Shown here: piece by piece, positions 38,180-51,147 of the stretch
How the letters are laid out: each line of letters starts with the position of its first letter
How positions within the stretch are numbered: the first letter of the stretch is position 1
Source of the DNA: Crotophaga sulcirostris
Taxonomy: Eukaryota > Chordata > Aves > Cuculiformes > Crotophagidae
Assembly (NCBI GenBank): GCA_013397455.1
Contig: VYZB01000035.1
Location: 93,340 to 157,339 of the forward strand
Length of the DNA: 64,000 nucleotides
Direction of reading: 5' to 3'
Translations under genes and position numbers: made by a program
The notes under the pieces: model-generated
What the model was told of the DNA's origin: nothing
The model's input: the letters and a program-made list of their open reading frames with translations, nothing else
Databases searched by the model: none

Positions 38180-41100
38180 GCTTATAATTATAGCAGCTAA
38201 ATATCTTTTGTCTTCTTTTAGAATAGTAGCGTCTGACTGAAATTAGGAGACAGCAGTCTCCAGATGGTTTGAGATTTTCACAGGCTTAAGTTGCAAGAGA
38301 GAAATTTTTAAAAATATTGTCTTAGAAACACAAAACAGGATGTAGTGTTACTACATCAAATATATTTTTTGTTTTGTAAGGAAGCTTGTAGCTTGTTACA
38401 AAGCTGTGAGATAAGCCTTACAAAATGTAGAGCCTTCATGCTTGATCTTCTTCATTGCTGAAGTTACATAGGATTGGGTTCTGCAGAGGCAAAGAGTAGA
38501 AACAGAGAACGTGAATGGTAAATGGGGGACTTCAGGGAGGTTCCATGATGAAAGCTATGGTCTATTTCTGGGACAAAAGAAATGACAGTAATGAAAAGAA
38601 AAATAACTACTTGACGCCATTTTTTTAAATACCTTTGAGAATCAGTTTAAAGTCATTTGGGAGATTTTTTTTATTTTTTTAAAAGTACTTAATACTATCT
38701 TTTTGCCATTTACTTCTTGCCTAATGAAGATAGCTTGGCTTCAGAAAATTTAGTAAATGCATTCTGTGCAGATATGTGGGAATACAAAGAATTTGAAGGC
38801 ATAAGAAAAAGCTACACTAATGAAATGCCTGATATAGATAAACACAGCAAGTGCTGTTTTGCATTTTGCTTGTTTATTTGTTGCTCACGGAGACAAGTAA
38901 AGGTCATCTTTTGCTAATGGCATGATAACCTTGGCCTCCTTGGTATCAAAATGTTAAATATTGTAAAGAAATGTTTCTGTAAGAGGAGGATTTTAATTAT
39001 GATAAATCTTTATGTTTTCATTTTAGCACTAGTCCATTTTCTTTCTATACTGAAGTTCTCAGTAATTTATTCATGACCTTTAACTGCTTTTAAGAAATGT
39101 AGATTGGGAATTATTGCTCTCATAGCCATTGGAAGTGCCAAGGCATGAATGCTTTGAGAAGCTTCAAGGGATTTTATTAATGAGATCCAGTTCTCACATT
39201 AGAATAAAACAGCTGAAGCTGCCGGTTTTACTCATCCTGGTGTATATGTAGAGGATCAATGTTTAAAATCACATGGAGGTTTTTGAGCTGAGCTAAACTA
39301 GTGGTCAGACCGCATAAGGACATGCATTTTATGACAAATAATCTGGTTTGTTTAGGATTAATTTTCAACCTTGTGCTTCTGACTTCCCTCTCCCTAAAAA
39401 CTGAGATACTAAAAAGAACCCAGCTGATTTCAGAGGCTTAGTAAGAAAAGAAAAAAATTCTCCATATGTATGAATGTGTATCTACCCATATATGTGTAAC
39501 ATATTCAGAAACACAGGTGTAAGATGTATTTCTTCTCAGAATACCTTCATTACAATGAATTAATGCTGTAGACACAAAATTCAAAAAAGTATTTAGAATG
39601 TAGTCACATAGGAACTGTTAGTATTTCTACATGGCTTTCTTTGTCATTAAGCAAACCTGACAACCTGGTAGGATGACAAGGGTGGAAAGTTCAGGAACCC
39701 TGTCCGCTTTACATTTTTTTTACATCCCGTACCATGATCTACTGTGGATCACACCTCCATACTCTGATGGGAGAAGGTTTGGAGACAAGGGGAAAAAGGG
39801 GCAGGGAGAGAGAGATTGATGCCAACTGGTTATATGAAGATAGAGGCCAAGAGAGGAGAAAGGAGGACTGAGAAGCAGGTATTCAGTTTATGGGCCAGGA
39901 CTAGAAAGGCAAGTGGTCAGGTCTTTGGAAATTTGTATTTGCATATGGTAAATTCTTCAGCATTTTTATAGGTGTGGAGAGCACATCCATCAAGGTTTGC
40001 AAGACCTGTACACTCCATACAACTGCAGCTCTCACCATGTGTGGGAGTGCTAGAGACACAGGAACAATGTGGGATTCGTATCCGTAAACGTTACCTGCAA
40101 GCTTCCAGACAGTGCACATCAGTAAACAACTTCTGTAAGGTGTTTATGGATATACCACAATGGGGTTATAAGCCTTCTTTGCAATAAAGAATTCAGATAA
40201 GGGATACAAGACTGCATCTGAGCCTGCAGGAGAGGGAATAAGAGTGGGAACCTGGCTGAAATTTGGAAGTGAAGGTTACAGAGAAGAATACTGGAACTCA
40301 AAAGTGAGAAAGAGATCAGAAAGAGCTAAGCAAAGCACATGGTATCTCAGACCCTTTATGTTAGCAAATAATTGTGAAGTACTGACAAAATTTGCATCTT
40401 TCTTAGGGAGAATGACCAAAGATGGCAACCTCTTGGACTACTTGGTTCCAGCAAAACGTTCTGTTGTGGATCTATACTATCTGACCACTTTGATGACCCA
40501 TATCTCATATTGACCATTTGAGTTTTTGAACGTAATATTTTAGCTTTGGAGTTGAAAGGACTTATTTTAAGTGTTATCAAGTAGAAATTCAGATTTCTAG
40601 TACTTAACACATTCTAGAACTAACAATACTTTTCAGTATACTGAATTTAATAATTAATAATTTTTACATAGTCTATTCTGTGCATTATCTTTTGTATAGA
40701 CAAATGTAGTTAACCTGTGTTTTTAACTTACTTTACTTACTCTTATTCTCTGCCTACTTACTATTCTACAGTAAAGTAAAAGAATGTGTTTCGGAAACCT
40801 CTCCTTCTACTCATTTCAAATTTTGTGGAAAAAATTACTTTGGTCCCAGATATAATTTACCAATACATAGAGTTTTATTATTTTGTTAGTGTAAGATGTG
40901 ATGCAATGGAACTGGAGCATAAGATTTTGATCATATCAAAATCAGTATCCACCAAGCGAATGGAAACAGAGAACACAGGGGACTCTGCAGATGGGAAGGA
41001 GGAAAGTGGGACAATGGGTAAAAATGGAAATTAAGAAGGAGACTAAGACATTTGTAGGAGCAAGACAGGGAGCAAATGAGGAAAATAGGATCACGGACCT

Positions 41101-43807
41101 GTCAGGGCAGGAATAGTTCTGGCAAGAGATTGGTTTAAATGTTTTGTATGATGAATTAGTATAGGCAGTGACTGAAGAGTATCTGGGATCAGGAGGGAAA
41201 ACCAGAGAAATAGGGTTGAATAAAGTGGGAAGTATTCAACATGAGTTAGAGAAAATTAAGCAAGCTTAAGTGAGTTAGTTTAGGTATTAAAAATAACACC
41301 TCTGTGGTAAAAGTCTTCTTGGTAGGAGAAAGTGCTCTTTGCAGAGAACTCGGTATGCTTCCTCTAATAACTTGACTACTTCAACTCACTCTATCCCTTA
41401 GTACACTACGTAGTATAGATAGCCTACAATTCAATATCTGAAGGGGTGTGCTAAGGCTGGTTGAGTAAAGAGACTTGAAACTAAACTGATAGGCTCATAC
41501 AGGTCCAGTTTGGTCAAAAAGCAGAACTGAGCAAATGAGTAAAGATCAGAAAGAAATAGATGTGGAAGAAGAACAGATTGGAAGAAGAACAGAGGAATGG
41601 TCAGGTATGTGAAGATCAGGCATAAGAGACTGTTCTCAAGATGGTCAGTGCCTTGGGATGGCCTCCAGGGTTCCTGAATACAGTCATTCTTCTGCTAGCT
41701 GTAAATGTTTCTGACAATGTCCAACAGATTCTATACTGATGTTTCAATTGGTGGTAATCCAACAGTCATCTGCCTGCTACTGCTGCTACTTACTCTGATA
41801 CCTCAAGCAGAAAAACTGTGTGTGAGGATCTATAAACTCCCAAAAGAGCTGATGTTGGAGCAGTGGTATGAGTAAAACATCAAAAAATGGGGTATGGGGT
41901 TTTGCTCTGCTTTTAAAATCAAACAATATCTAAGAAATAATTTGCAGAAATAGCTTAAAAGGACTCAGCTGAAGTGATGAGAAGAGAGCTTAGCTTTTGG
42001 AACTGGCATTGCTCTGGATGCTTCTGCAACATCAGCTCCTTTCCCTTCTAACATACTTGTAAATCTTTTCTTGTTTACACTTCAAACAAACAGCAGCATG
42101 GGCCTGCTCTGGGAGTTCATCAATACTTAGTAATGAAAGGAAAGTATTTTTTTGATCTGATTTATGCCTCACTTGTTGTGAAAGTTGAAAAGGTCTCTTT
42201 AAGTAGGCAAAGGACTGCAAAGGAAGTAGTTGCCACTGAGAAGTTGTATTCTAAGCCTGCCACTGACATTGAGTTCCTGTCTTATGCCTGACAAGTAATT
42301 AAGGCAGACTTTTCCTAGGTTTCATTTTTAAGATTCCCTACCTAAGATCCAGATTTGCAGATGTAAAGCTTGTCCTCTTTTTTAGGAAATGGTCTTCAAT
42401 GTATGAAACGCTGTCTGTACCTAGAACCTTGAAAATGTGTCTCATCCTACTCCTGAGGAAATAAGAGCCTTGAACTTAATCTGTCTGTGCTACAGCTGTA
42501 GTAGTCAGTAGTGTAAAGGCTGTTGTGAAAATAGAGAATTCAGAATATCATCAGAAGCATAGAAAGAAGCACCAACAAAGTAGCTCTGAGAAAATTAATA
42601 ACTCTGGGAGGAAATTAGTAACTCTGTCTTTAGAGCAGGGTGTGAATAGTATGCTGTAGGTAATGCATGGAGCCATGTCTTCAACAACAAAAAGGAAACA
42701 AAATATGGAATAATTACCTGATTAAGTCAGTACTGTCCATCAGGAGCCCTAAGTAACATGGAGATTATTCAGAAAAAACAGCATGCATTCAAAATTGTAA
42801 TCATACTGTATATGCAAAAAGGGCTATATGAAAGTTGCAGTCAGCCTCTGGAATTGCCTCACATTTGAGTACTCAACCTTGCAACCATTTTAATGTTCGT
42901 TGATTAGAATTTTGTTTCATAAAAGCTCATGTGCACATAAATCTACGTATATTTCAGCACAAATGTTTATTACACAGATTCTAATTGGGTGATTACATTC
43001 TGTTTCTGTTACAAACTAGATTTTTCCTATTCAAATTTTGGTTTTAGTAGACCCTAGAGGCCTAATCCAGACTTGAATTTTACTATTCAAGCATGATTAT
43101 AACAGCCTTTTCACCACAAGTGTTAATACAGTTATAAATTATCTGGAGTTAGCACTCGGTATGCTTTTTACGAAGTTTCTTAATGAAATAAGTCAATTTT
43201 CTTAGTGTTTTGAGTGTTAAGGTCTTGTACTGCAACTAGTGGTAACATTGTGTATAGCAGATTACCTTTCCTGGACATTTTGAAGTCTCCAGTTTATAGG
43301 TTGTTATTATCTCTCACCTCACCTCACCCTCCCAGCTTGTGCAGGTTTAAAAAAATGAGCTGTGAGATGTCAAGGTAAGCCTCCATTCACTACTATTGCC
43401 ATGTTTGTCTGTGGATTCTGCCAAAAAGTGATTCACATGAAGTACCGGATAATTCTAAAAACCACAATGAAAGCTCACACAGGATTTGAATATAGATTGG
43501 CTTGCAGCAGAACAGCAGCTGTCTTTGCTTTGAAATAGTATCAAACAAAGGAAACAGAAAGTCATTCTCATGTGAGCTTCTTGGGGGGTGTTAGACTGTC
43601 TTTTACTTTTCTAAGTGTGGTAGAGATAGGAAGAGCTTGATTTGTGCAGGTGATGCAGAAGAATGTGCGGGCAACACTGTTATAAAAAGTAATTTAGAAT
43701 TGGAAAAAAGAAGTCTTTAAATTCATGCTGCTGGAGGAAGACTTAGCCAGAAAAAGGAGCATCCTGTCCTTATTTTGAAAATATCTCAATCCCATCTTTT
43801 GCCATCT

Positions 43808-44072
43808 AAAATGGACCTCATTCCACTGGGGCAATTGATTGAAGGATCAGGAGCCCAGGTATCATTTTCCTCAGTCCTATCAGTGGCAGGGAAGAATTCT
43901 GAAAGGAGCAGGAAAACTCACCTGATTAACATCTGGATGGTGCCATTTGTGGAATTTTGGGTTTTTTGATCATGGGGAGGTTTACAGGGCACTGGACCTG
44001 CTGGCGACAGATGGTGTTCAGTTGTCTCAAAGGGGGAAATGGGTTCTCACTAGTAAGAGGGCTTTAAAATAG
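43808..44072 (+). pseudogene. CR1 ORF1 C-terminal remnant (esterase-like domain)
   Basis: CR1 ORF1 proteins of birds carry a C-terminal esterase-like (SGNH hydrolase fold) domain thought to assist retrotransposition. Here the stretch GAQVSFSSVLSVAGKNSERS (frame 43775-43969) matches that domain's IVFSSILPVAGNN-like segment and is followed by RKTHLINIW. A one-base shift then diverts the frame to a stop at 43967-43969. The original frame resumes as the FDHGG segment and ends as RALK followed by TAG at 44070-44072. The catalytic Asp-x-x-His block near the C-terminus reads Asp-Gly-Val-Gln (around 44011-44022), so the catalytic His appears replaced. Only the last part of ORF1 survives. The domain call rests on family knowledge, and the defects are seen directly. 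Confidence 0.7.
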
Positions 44073-44074
44073 GT

Positions 44075-44810
44075 TTGAAGAGAGAAAGGGCTATAACCAG
44101 GCTCACTAAAGATGAGCCTAAGGCTTACATGCCAATGTTCAGGGTAAAATCAATAGACCAACTCGAGTGCGTCTACACCAATGCGTGCAGTATGGGCAAC
44201 AAACAGGAGGGGCTGGAAGCAATTGTGCAGCAGGATCGCGATGACTTCATCACGATAGCAGAAACATGGTGGGATGACTGTCATGACTGGAGTAGTGCAG
44301 TGGATGGTTATAAGCTCTTCATAGGGATAGGCAAGGAAGGAGAGGCAATAGGATGTAATAGCAGATATCCTGCTGGGAGTCTGTTATAGGCCATCTGATG
44401 AGGGTGAAGGGATAGATGAAGCATTCTGTGAGTGGCTGGTAGAAGTCTCACAATCGCTAGCCCTGAACATCTGCTGGAAAACCAGCACAGCAGAGGAGAA
44501 ACAGTCTAGAAGGTTTATGGACTGTGTGGAAGATAATTTCCTGAAACAGCTGGTAAGTGAGCCTACCAGGGGAGGTTCCTCACTTGACTTGCTCCTTACA
44601 AACAGAGAAGGATTGATGGGAAATGTGGTGGCCAGAGACCATCTTGTGCTTAGCAACCATGAAATGGTGGAGTTCTCAGTTCTTCCTGAAGTAAGGCGGG
44701 GAGTCAGCAAAATCACTACCATGGACTTCCGGAGGGCAGACTTGGGCCTGTTCTGGTCACTGGTTCCGAGAGTCCCTTGGGAGGCAGTCCTGAAAGGCAA
44801 AAGGGTCTAG
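44075..44810 (+). pseudogene. CR1 ORF2 endonuclease domain remnant
   Basis: This is the apurinic/apyrimidinic-type endonuclease that nicks the target to start CR1 insertion. The N-terminal part is readable from 44075: CVYTNACSMGNKQEGLE, then DDFITIAETWWDD with the metal-binding Glu, then HDWSSAVDGYKLF. Homology then breaks at about 44350, where roughly 100 or more bases appear missing, and resumes near GGSLL/YRPS. The C-terminal part is readable at 44517-44810: FLKQLVSEPTRGGSSLDLL, then LSNHEMVEF, then TMDFRRADLGLF. Two essential sites are damaged. The GDFN segment is deleted (the frame passes directly from the LALN to the ICWK context near 44460-44477), and the SDH motif reads SNH (44652-44660). 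The domain is inactive. Confidence 0.85.
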
Positions 44811-45362
44811 GGAGGCTGGACATTTTTCAAGAACAAACTCTTAAATGCACAAGAGCAGACTATCCCCACGTGCCATAAGATGAACCATCAGCGAAGATGA
44901 CCAACCTGGCTGAACAGGGAGCTTTTGCTGGGACTCAGGAAAAGAAAGGAGAGTTTACCACTTTTGGAAGAAGGGGCAGGCAACTCAATAAGAGTACAGG
45001 GATCTTGTTAGGTCATGCAAACAGAAAATTAAAAAGGCAAAAGCCCAGCTAGAACTCAGTCTGGCCACTATTGTAAGAGATAACAAAAAATGATTTTACA
45101 GATACATGAACAGCAAAAAGAGTGCCAAAGAGAATCTCCATCCTTTATTGGATGGGGTGAGGGGAGAACATTGCCACCAAGGATGAGGACAAGGCTGAAG
45201 TACTTAATGCTATCTTTGCTTCAGTCCTTAATAGTCAGACTAGCTATCCCCATGGTATTCAGCCCCCTGAGCTGGAAGACAGAGACAGAGCAGAATAAAC
45301 CCCCATAATCCAGGAGGAAGCAGTTACACGACTTCCTACACCACCTGGACACTCTCAAGTCT

Positions 45363-46440
45363 ATGGGGCCAGATGGGATCCACCCAAGAGTACTGAGGGA
45401 GCTGGCAGAGGAGCTTGCCAAGCCACTCTCCATCATCTTATCAGCAGTTCTGGTTAACCAGAGGCTTGCCACCGTGGTGCCCACCTACAGGAAGGACCAG
45501 AAGGAGGATCGAGGGAACTACAGGCCTGTCAGCCTGACCTTGGTACTGGGGAAGACTGTGGAGGAGATCATCTCTAGTGCACTCACCAGGCATATGCAGG
45601 AGAACCAGGTGATCAGGCCCAGCCAGCATGTTTTCATGAAAGGCAGGTACTGCTTGACCAACCTGATCTTCTGTGACCATTTGACCCACCTGATCGATGA
45701 GAGAAGGGCTGTGGGTGTTATTTACTTGGACATTAGTAAGGCCTTTGACACTGTCTCCCACAGCATTCTCCTAGAGAAGATGGCAACTTATGGCTTGGAT
45801 AGGTGTACTCTTTCCTGGGTAAAAATCTGGCTGAATGGCCAGGCCCAGAGAGTCGTGGGGAATAGAGTTAAATCCAGTTGGCAGCCAGTCACAAGCAGTG
45901 TTCCCCAGGGCTCAGTGTCAGAGCCAGTCTTGTTTAATACCTGTATCAATGATCTGGGTGAGTGGATTGAGTGCTCCCTCTGTAAGCCTGCAGATATTGC
46001 TGACTTGTATGAGGTCTAACAAGGCTGAGTGCCGAGTTCTGCACTTGGACCACAACAACCCCATACAATGCTTGTGGACGAAAGGCTGGAAAGCTACCTG
46101 GTGGAAAAGGACCTGGGGTGCTGGTTGATAGCCAGCTGAATGTGAGCCAACGGTGTGCCCAGGTGACCAAGAAAGCCAACAGCATCCTGGCTTGTATCAG
46201 AAATTATGGGGCCAGCAGGACTAGGGAAGTGATTATGCCCCTGTATTCGGTGCTGGTGAGACTGCGCCTCGAATATTGTGTTTGCTTTTGGGCCCCTTAC
46301 TACAAGAAAGACATTGAGGTGCTGGAGCACATGCAAAGAAGGGCAACGAAGCTGGGGAATGGTCTGGAGAACCAGTCTTTTGAGAAACATAAGTAGAAAC
46401 TGAGGCTGCTTCGTCTGGAAAAGAGGAAGCTGAGTGGAGA
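45363..46440 (+). pseudogene. CR1 ORF2 reverse transcriptase and C-terminal remnant
   Basis: The reverse-transcriptase domain copies CR1 RNA at the nicked target. The open frame 45363-46019 (218 codons) starts [20 protein letters not shown] and includes GNYRPVSLT, the palm motif [13 protein letters not shown] (catalytic Asp at 45729-45731) and a motif-B relic, [14 protein letters not shown]. The catalytic FADD box reads PADI (around 45987-45998), a short shifted tail follows and then a stop. About 100 bases after the box appear deleted, because the expected MRFNKAKCRVLHL segment begins immediately (46015 onward). A second open stretch at 46118-46396 encodes the downstream region ([20 protein letters not shown], then [20 protein letters not shown]). 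The domain is inactive. Confidence 0.9.
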
Positions 46441-49400
46441 CCTTGTTGCTCTCTATAGTTCCCTGAAAGGAGTAGTTGAGGTGAATGTTGGTCTCTTCTC
46501 TGAAGTAACTAGCGATAGGATGAGAGGAAATGGCCTCAGGTTATGACAGGGTAGGTTTAGATTGAATATTAGGAATGATTTCTGGACTGAAAGAGTGGTA
46601 AAGCATTGGAATAAGCTGCCTAGGAAAGTGGTGGAGTCATCATTCCTGGAAGTATTCAGAACACATGTAGACATGACACTTTGGGACATGGTTTAGGAGG
46701 CATGGTGGTTTTGGGCTAATGAATGGACTTGAAAAATTTAGAGGTCTTTTCCAACCTTAATGATCCTGTGATTCTATGTTCTCGTCATAACTGCCAGTTA
46801 TCGCACAGTCTTCCAGAAATGCACATAGGCTTTCCACCTTAATCAGTAAAATGATAGTAATCAGTATTTCCATACATGTTTATTACTGTTGTTAAGAGGA
46901 CTCCTAGCCAGTTCATCTTATAAAAATGTATTATAAGAGTACAATGTTTTGATTTTTAGAAACTGACAAAATCCCTTGCAGTTAGTGCAATCTCCTTTCA
47001 ACGTAGGTCGTGAAGAACCTGGAAGGTTACCCAAGTCTAGAAATGTACCAAAATTGAAATGTCTATTTTTGCAGTGTATTCTTCAAAGTCTATATTAGCA
47101 AGCTTCAAAGTCATAAAATTGAAATTAAAATTTCAGTGAAAATTAAAAAACATAATTAACCTTAAAAAAGATATTTTGCTGTATTATAGAAGTATGCTTC
47201 TGAAGCAAGAAACTTATTCTGAAATAAAAATGTGTTCCATTCCCAAAATGAAATTTGATCAAACAGTTTCAATAGTAACAATGTGCTTTTCAGTGTAGTT
47301 TTTCCAAAATTGAAGATATTTTCTGAATTTTTTTTAATCTAAAATTTTCTAATCTGTTCAAGCTGTACCGCCTTTTTATCTGAGCCATGAGAATAAATAT
47401 ATTTCTTTAATATGGAAATTGATTTCTAACTAGGAATAGGAACTCTCTGAGATTATAATGCTTTCATTAAAGATTATGACTTTAGCAGTTGTACGTATTG
47501 ATGTACTTGAGCACAATTTTCTCAGTCCTCTCAAAACTGTATGGCAAGATTTTAAGACAAAAATACATATGAAGTCTGCTTTAGTGACAAATGTTCAATC
47601 TTCTTGCAAATGAATGGACTGTAATGAAGTAGAAATGAAGTAGGATTATACAAAAAGGATTTTATTTTTTAATGGAGTTCAATCTGATTTGGAATTAAAG
47701 CTATTAAAAAATAAAATAAAAAAACAACTGAGAGAGAAATTCTGGATGCCTGAAACCAGAAGCACCATTTCCTGTTTCAGATTCACAAGACAGGGAGAAT
47801 CCGAACATGACAGGCTTCACCCAGCCTTGAAGTTTTGAGTTTGCTTGAACACATGTCCTCCAGGGCTTCTGCATTCCCCAGATCTTCTCCCTGGGCTTTT
47901 AGGTAGACAGGATAGTAGTGAGAGCTTTTCAGATAACTCTTAGCATCTTAACTCTTGTCTTCTTTTCTGCCTAGTATAGTGTAAGGCCTAGAAGCTCGGG
48001 ATATTTGGATGAATATCTGAAGTTGGTAGATGGAGTTGGAAAACATGGGTTATCCTGTAAATTGATAGAAATTGAATAATCTCCATGAAACATAGTTTCA
48101 ATGAACCAGTATTCTCCTACAGAAGAACACTGGTCATAGAATTCCAGTGACATCTTTTTTCTGTGGCACAACTGTTTCGGCAAAGATGCCTCCTGAAGCC
48201 CTTTTCTACAGCAGGAGAGTTACAGCCAGCCAAATGTCTCAGTGCTCCGACTTTATCTCTTTGGCTTTGTCAGAAATGGCTGAGTAGAAAAAATAGTAAT
48301 GTTTTCAGAATGCATAATACTGAAAACCAGCAGTGACTGGAAAAGACCTATAGAGAGACACGGTAGTGCCAGATGAGTGATTAGCTCAGTGGCAGATGCA
48401 GATGTACGTCAGTTGACAAGTGAAAGTTAGGGCTTATTGGGATACCTAATCTGAGCTAACCATACACATTGCTTGGTTCTAACTGAGGAGTAAAGACCTG
48501 ATGTTGTCAGAGATTGTTCAACGACTGCAGTAGGAACTGGAAAAGTAAACAGGGTGTTGGGGTGTCTAAACAGACAGATAGAAAATAGTGCTATGTTACA
48601 CATAAGTCAATTTTAACCACTTGACTGAAATATGACATTCAGTTCTGGTCAAAATAGATAATTCAGAATGTGGAGTAGGCATATGAAGGCGAGCTCAGTA
48701 GAAAGACTTCCATGTAAAAACTCAACATGTTATTTTAATGTAGAAGTGATTAAAGAGAAGAAATAATAAAATGCATAAGTAGATACACACGGGGAAGATG
48801 AAGCATGCTCTCATACTTACCTTTTAGTATTGTATAGGAAAAAAAAGAATACTGAAAGAAAACAAAGAACAAAAATGTATATTTTTAAAACACAAATTTT
48901 GTAACCACAGACTACGTGTGAATCTCATTTTCACAGGGAGGGTAGAACTGAGGCCAAGATCTTAATACAGTTTTTAAATGAGATATTTGCAAGCTTCTTT
49001 TTACTTTGTATTCTATCAAATAAAGATTTTGTAAGCAATATGCCTTTCAGGCTTTAGATTTAAGAAACATCCCCAATAGGCAGATTATTCCATAACTGTT
49101 CATTACTTTCCCCAAGGCATCTTGTCATGCTCTCTCTTTGAGACAGGCTATTGCAATAAATCAGTGTTACAACTTGTGAATAAAAGTATACTGTGCAGTA
49201 TTTTGAATGCAGTGTTTTTAATGACATTAGGCCTGGTTATGTTTAAGCACTTTTCAAACATTGTGACTTAAGTGTCAAGAAACATACAGGCTTTCCTATA
49301 AATTCTTGCCATGCTTCCTATCAAAGAAGACTTTCTGCTCTAGCTCATTCTTTGTGTATCAGTGATAGAGATAACAGAGAATACAGACAAAAAGCAATCC

Positions 49401-49639
49401 AGAAAACAAGAAAAAAGTTTATCAGCCAAAGGAAATATAACTCTGTGCAGTACAATAACTGACTTGACTTTATAGTCCTTCCCATTTATGAATCTTCTCC
49501 ATGTCAGAATTAATTTTGAACTCTAACAAAGGCTCTTAAATGTTTCTTAAATAACAAGGTCATTTTTAAAAGGTTGTTGTTTTAACACTTCTTTTTCTTT
49601 AAAATTAATTTAAGAAAATAAAAATATTATTCACCTGAA

Positions 49640-49880
49640 ACATCAAAGCAGCCTAAACATTCAAAAACACCATCAAGCATTTAAGATACTTATGATTAAT
49701 TAGCCAATCTATTAATGAGAATCTGAGGAGCAGTCAGAAATAATTGAAGGGTGCTTAATTAATAGTTTTTATGATCCCTTCATTTTCTTGGCATTATTTG
49801 CAATTTCAGACTGGGAAATCAAAGATTTATAAGCTTTCGGCACTTTGCACATTGAGTTCTGCAGTTGCTTATGTGGACTC
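49640..49880. promoter_or_regulatory. Candidate homeodomain-motif-rich noncoding element
   Basis: Homeodomain-type cores cluster here: ATTAATTAG at 49695-49703, ATTAATGAG soon after, and TTAATTAA at 49755-49762. A CCAAT core lies at 49704-49708. The sequence is free of simple repeats and has no open frame. Conservation would distinguish an enhancer from chance AT-rich motifs. Confidence 0.15.
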
Positions 49881-51147
49881 CTATGTAAGACCATGAGCTG
49901 CTGTGATCTGGGGCTCTTTGCAGAAGCAATCTCTCCCGTAACGTGTCTGTACTTAGGAAAAGAAGTCCTATACCTTGTTCATGTTTGAATACCAGATATA
50001 ATAAATAAAATATAGAATGAAATCCTGTCTTCCAGAAATCAACTGAATGACAGTTTTTTGATCATTTCAAAGTGGGATCAAGATCAGAACAGAGTACTCT
50101 AACCTGTTAGACTTTTGTCTCTAGCAATAGCCAACTGTCATAACGTTTCTCCAGAATATTAACAGGCACTGAGTTTGAGGTGTTAATTTCATCTTTACTA
50201 GCTCTGATAGTCCTTTCTCCTTTAACTTGTCCAGTCTCCCCTTCTCCTGAAGAAGTATTACCACAACTTAACTCAATATTGCTTCAACATCTCCCCTGGC
50301 TTGCTGCCTCCTAGGTTTCATTTGATACCCTCTAGTTCTTGTGTTTGAAAAGATAGTAAATGACATCATGCTTTCTACTATAGTGAAACATAAACCAATT
50401 TAAACTACTCATTCTTTCTTCCCTTTGATAGTGACAGACCAGTGTGTAGTTTTGAAAGGAACTATACAAGTTGTCCAAATGAGTTTTAAGCTGAAATTTT
50501 CACTGCAGTAGAGAATTTTGCTCTATTATTGATGATGTAATAGAGCCCTGTAAATTAAAAAGAAAAAAGTCATAAAGCCTCCGAAGAACTTGTTTTAATT
50601 ATAATGCAGAGCTTTTCTTCAACAAGGAAAGTTAGATGGAAAGTGCATTTATTGAATTGCATTGAGCCTGTTGCACCCAGACCCTTAGTGTTTGTTACTG
50701 ATTTGTTGTGGGTAGCTCCTCTGTCAAAATGGTTCTTGCTGGTTGCTTACCTGGATACCCCTAATTTTCCATACATTTTACGAAGGCCAAAGACGCAGAT
50801 AATGCTCTCTTTAACATTCCATACAGGTGTCCAAGAGAATAAATTTAAATGTTGAAAAACTTTAAATCAACACCTTTGAGATTGGAGTCGTCGTAGTCAG
50901 TTGATACCTTGCACTGGCATAAGCAGATCACCAAGTGTAGGATCATGACAGAGGGTGATAGGACAGTGGAGAAGGGAAAGAACAGGCTTTGGACAAAATT
51001 AAACAGCTGTGCAAGTTCTCCGGTGTGTGAGAAATAGCTAAAGGTGCCATGCCGTAATATTATGGCGGACCAATATGAAGTGGATGCAGATATCCACCCA
51101 CGCAGAATTCGCAAGATGTTGTGGGTTTTAGGATTTAAATGTTGTCT

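Larger units (their letters stand above)
33131..43799. other. Unique AT-rich noncoding DNA
   Basis: No gene or CR1 was seen. A T16 run lies at 38164-38179, a 14-base unit GGAAGAAGAACAGA occurs twice nearly in tandem (41564-41577 and 41580-41593), and a possible ancient repeat tail lies at 36195-36325. Open frames (longest 106 codons at 33213-33533) show no recognisable domain. The rest appears featureless. Confidence 0.6.
43800..46778 (+). mobile_element. Longest CR1 LINE copy, internally deleted
   Basis: A CR1 element of about 3 kb in sense orientation, the most complete in the window. In order it carries a C-terminal remnant of ORF1 (esterase-like; about 43808-44072), the ORF2 endonuclease remnant (44075-44810), a linker (44811-45362), the reverse-transcriptase core (45363-46019), the ORF2 C-terminal region (about 46020-46440) and the 3' UTR. 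The UTR has the GGGACATGGTTTAG motif (46683-46696) and terminal octamers ATCCTGTG and ATTCTATG (46763-46778). Compared with the family as I know it, at least three internal deletions are apparent: near 44350, near 44465 (removing the GDFN motif) and near 46015 (removing sequence after the catalytic Asp-Asp site). The 5' boundary is uncertain by tens of bases, because homology fades upstream of about 43808. GC content is visibly higher than in the flanks. Confidence 0.95.

Noticed and set aside
40140..40225. TATAAG followed by GCAATAAAG, reminiscent of a retroviral LTR promoter and poly(A) signal
   Set aside because: No TG...CA boundaries, target duplication, primer-binding site or internal retroviral coding sequence was found nearby; the two short motifs are easily met by chance.
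44384..44800. 138-codon minus-strand open frame
   Set aside because: It is the antisense shadow of the CR1 ORF2 endonuclease region, whose sense-strand motifs are clear.
45441..45761. 106-codon minus-strand open frame
   Set aside because: Antisense shadow of the CR1 reverse-transcriptase core.
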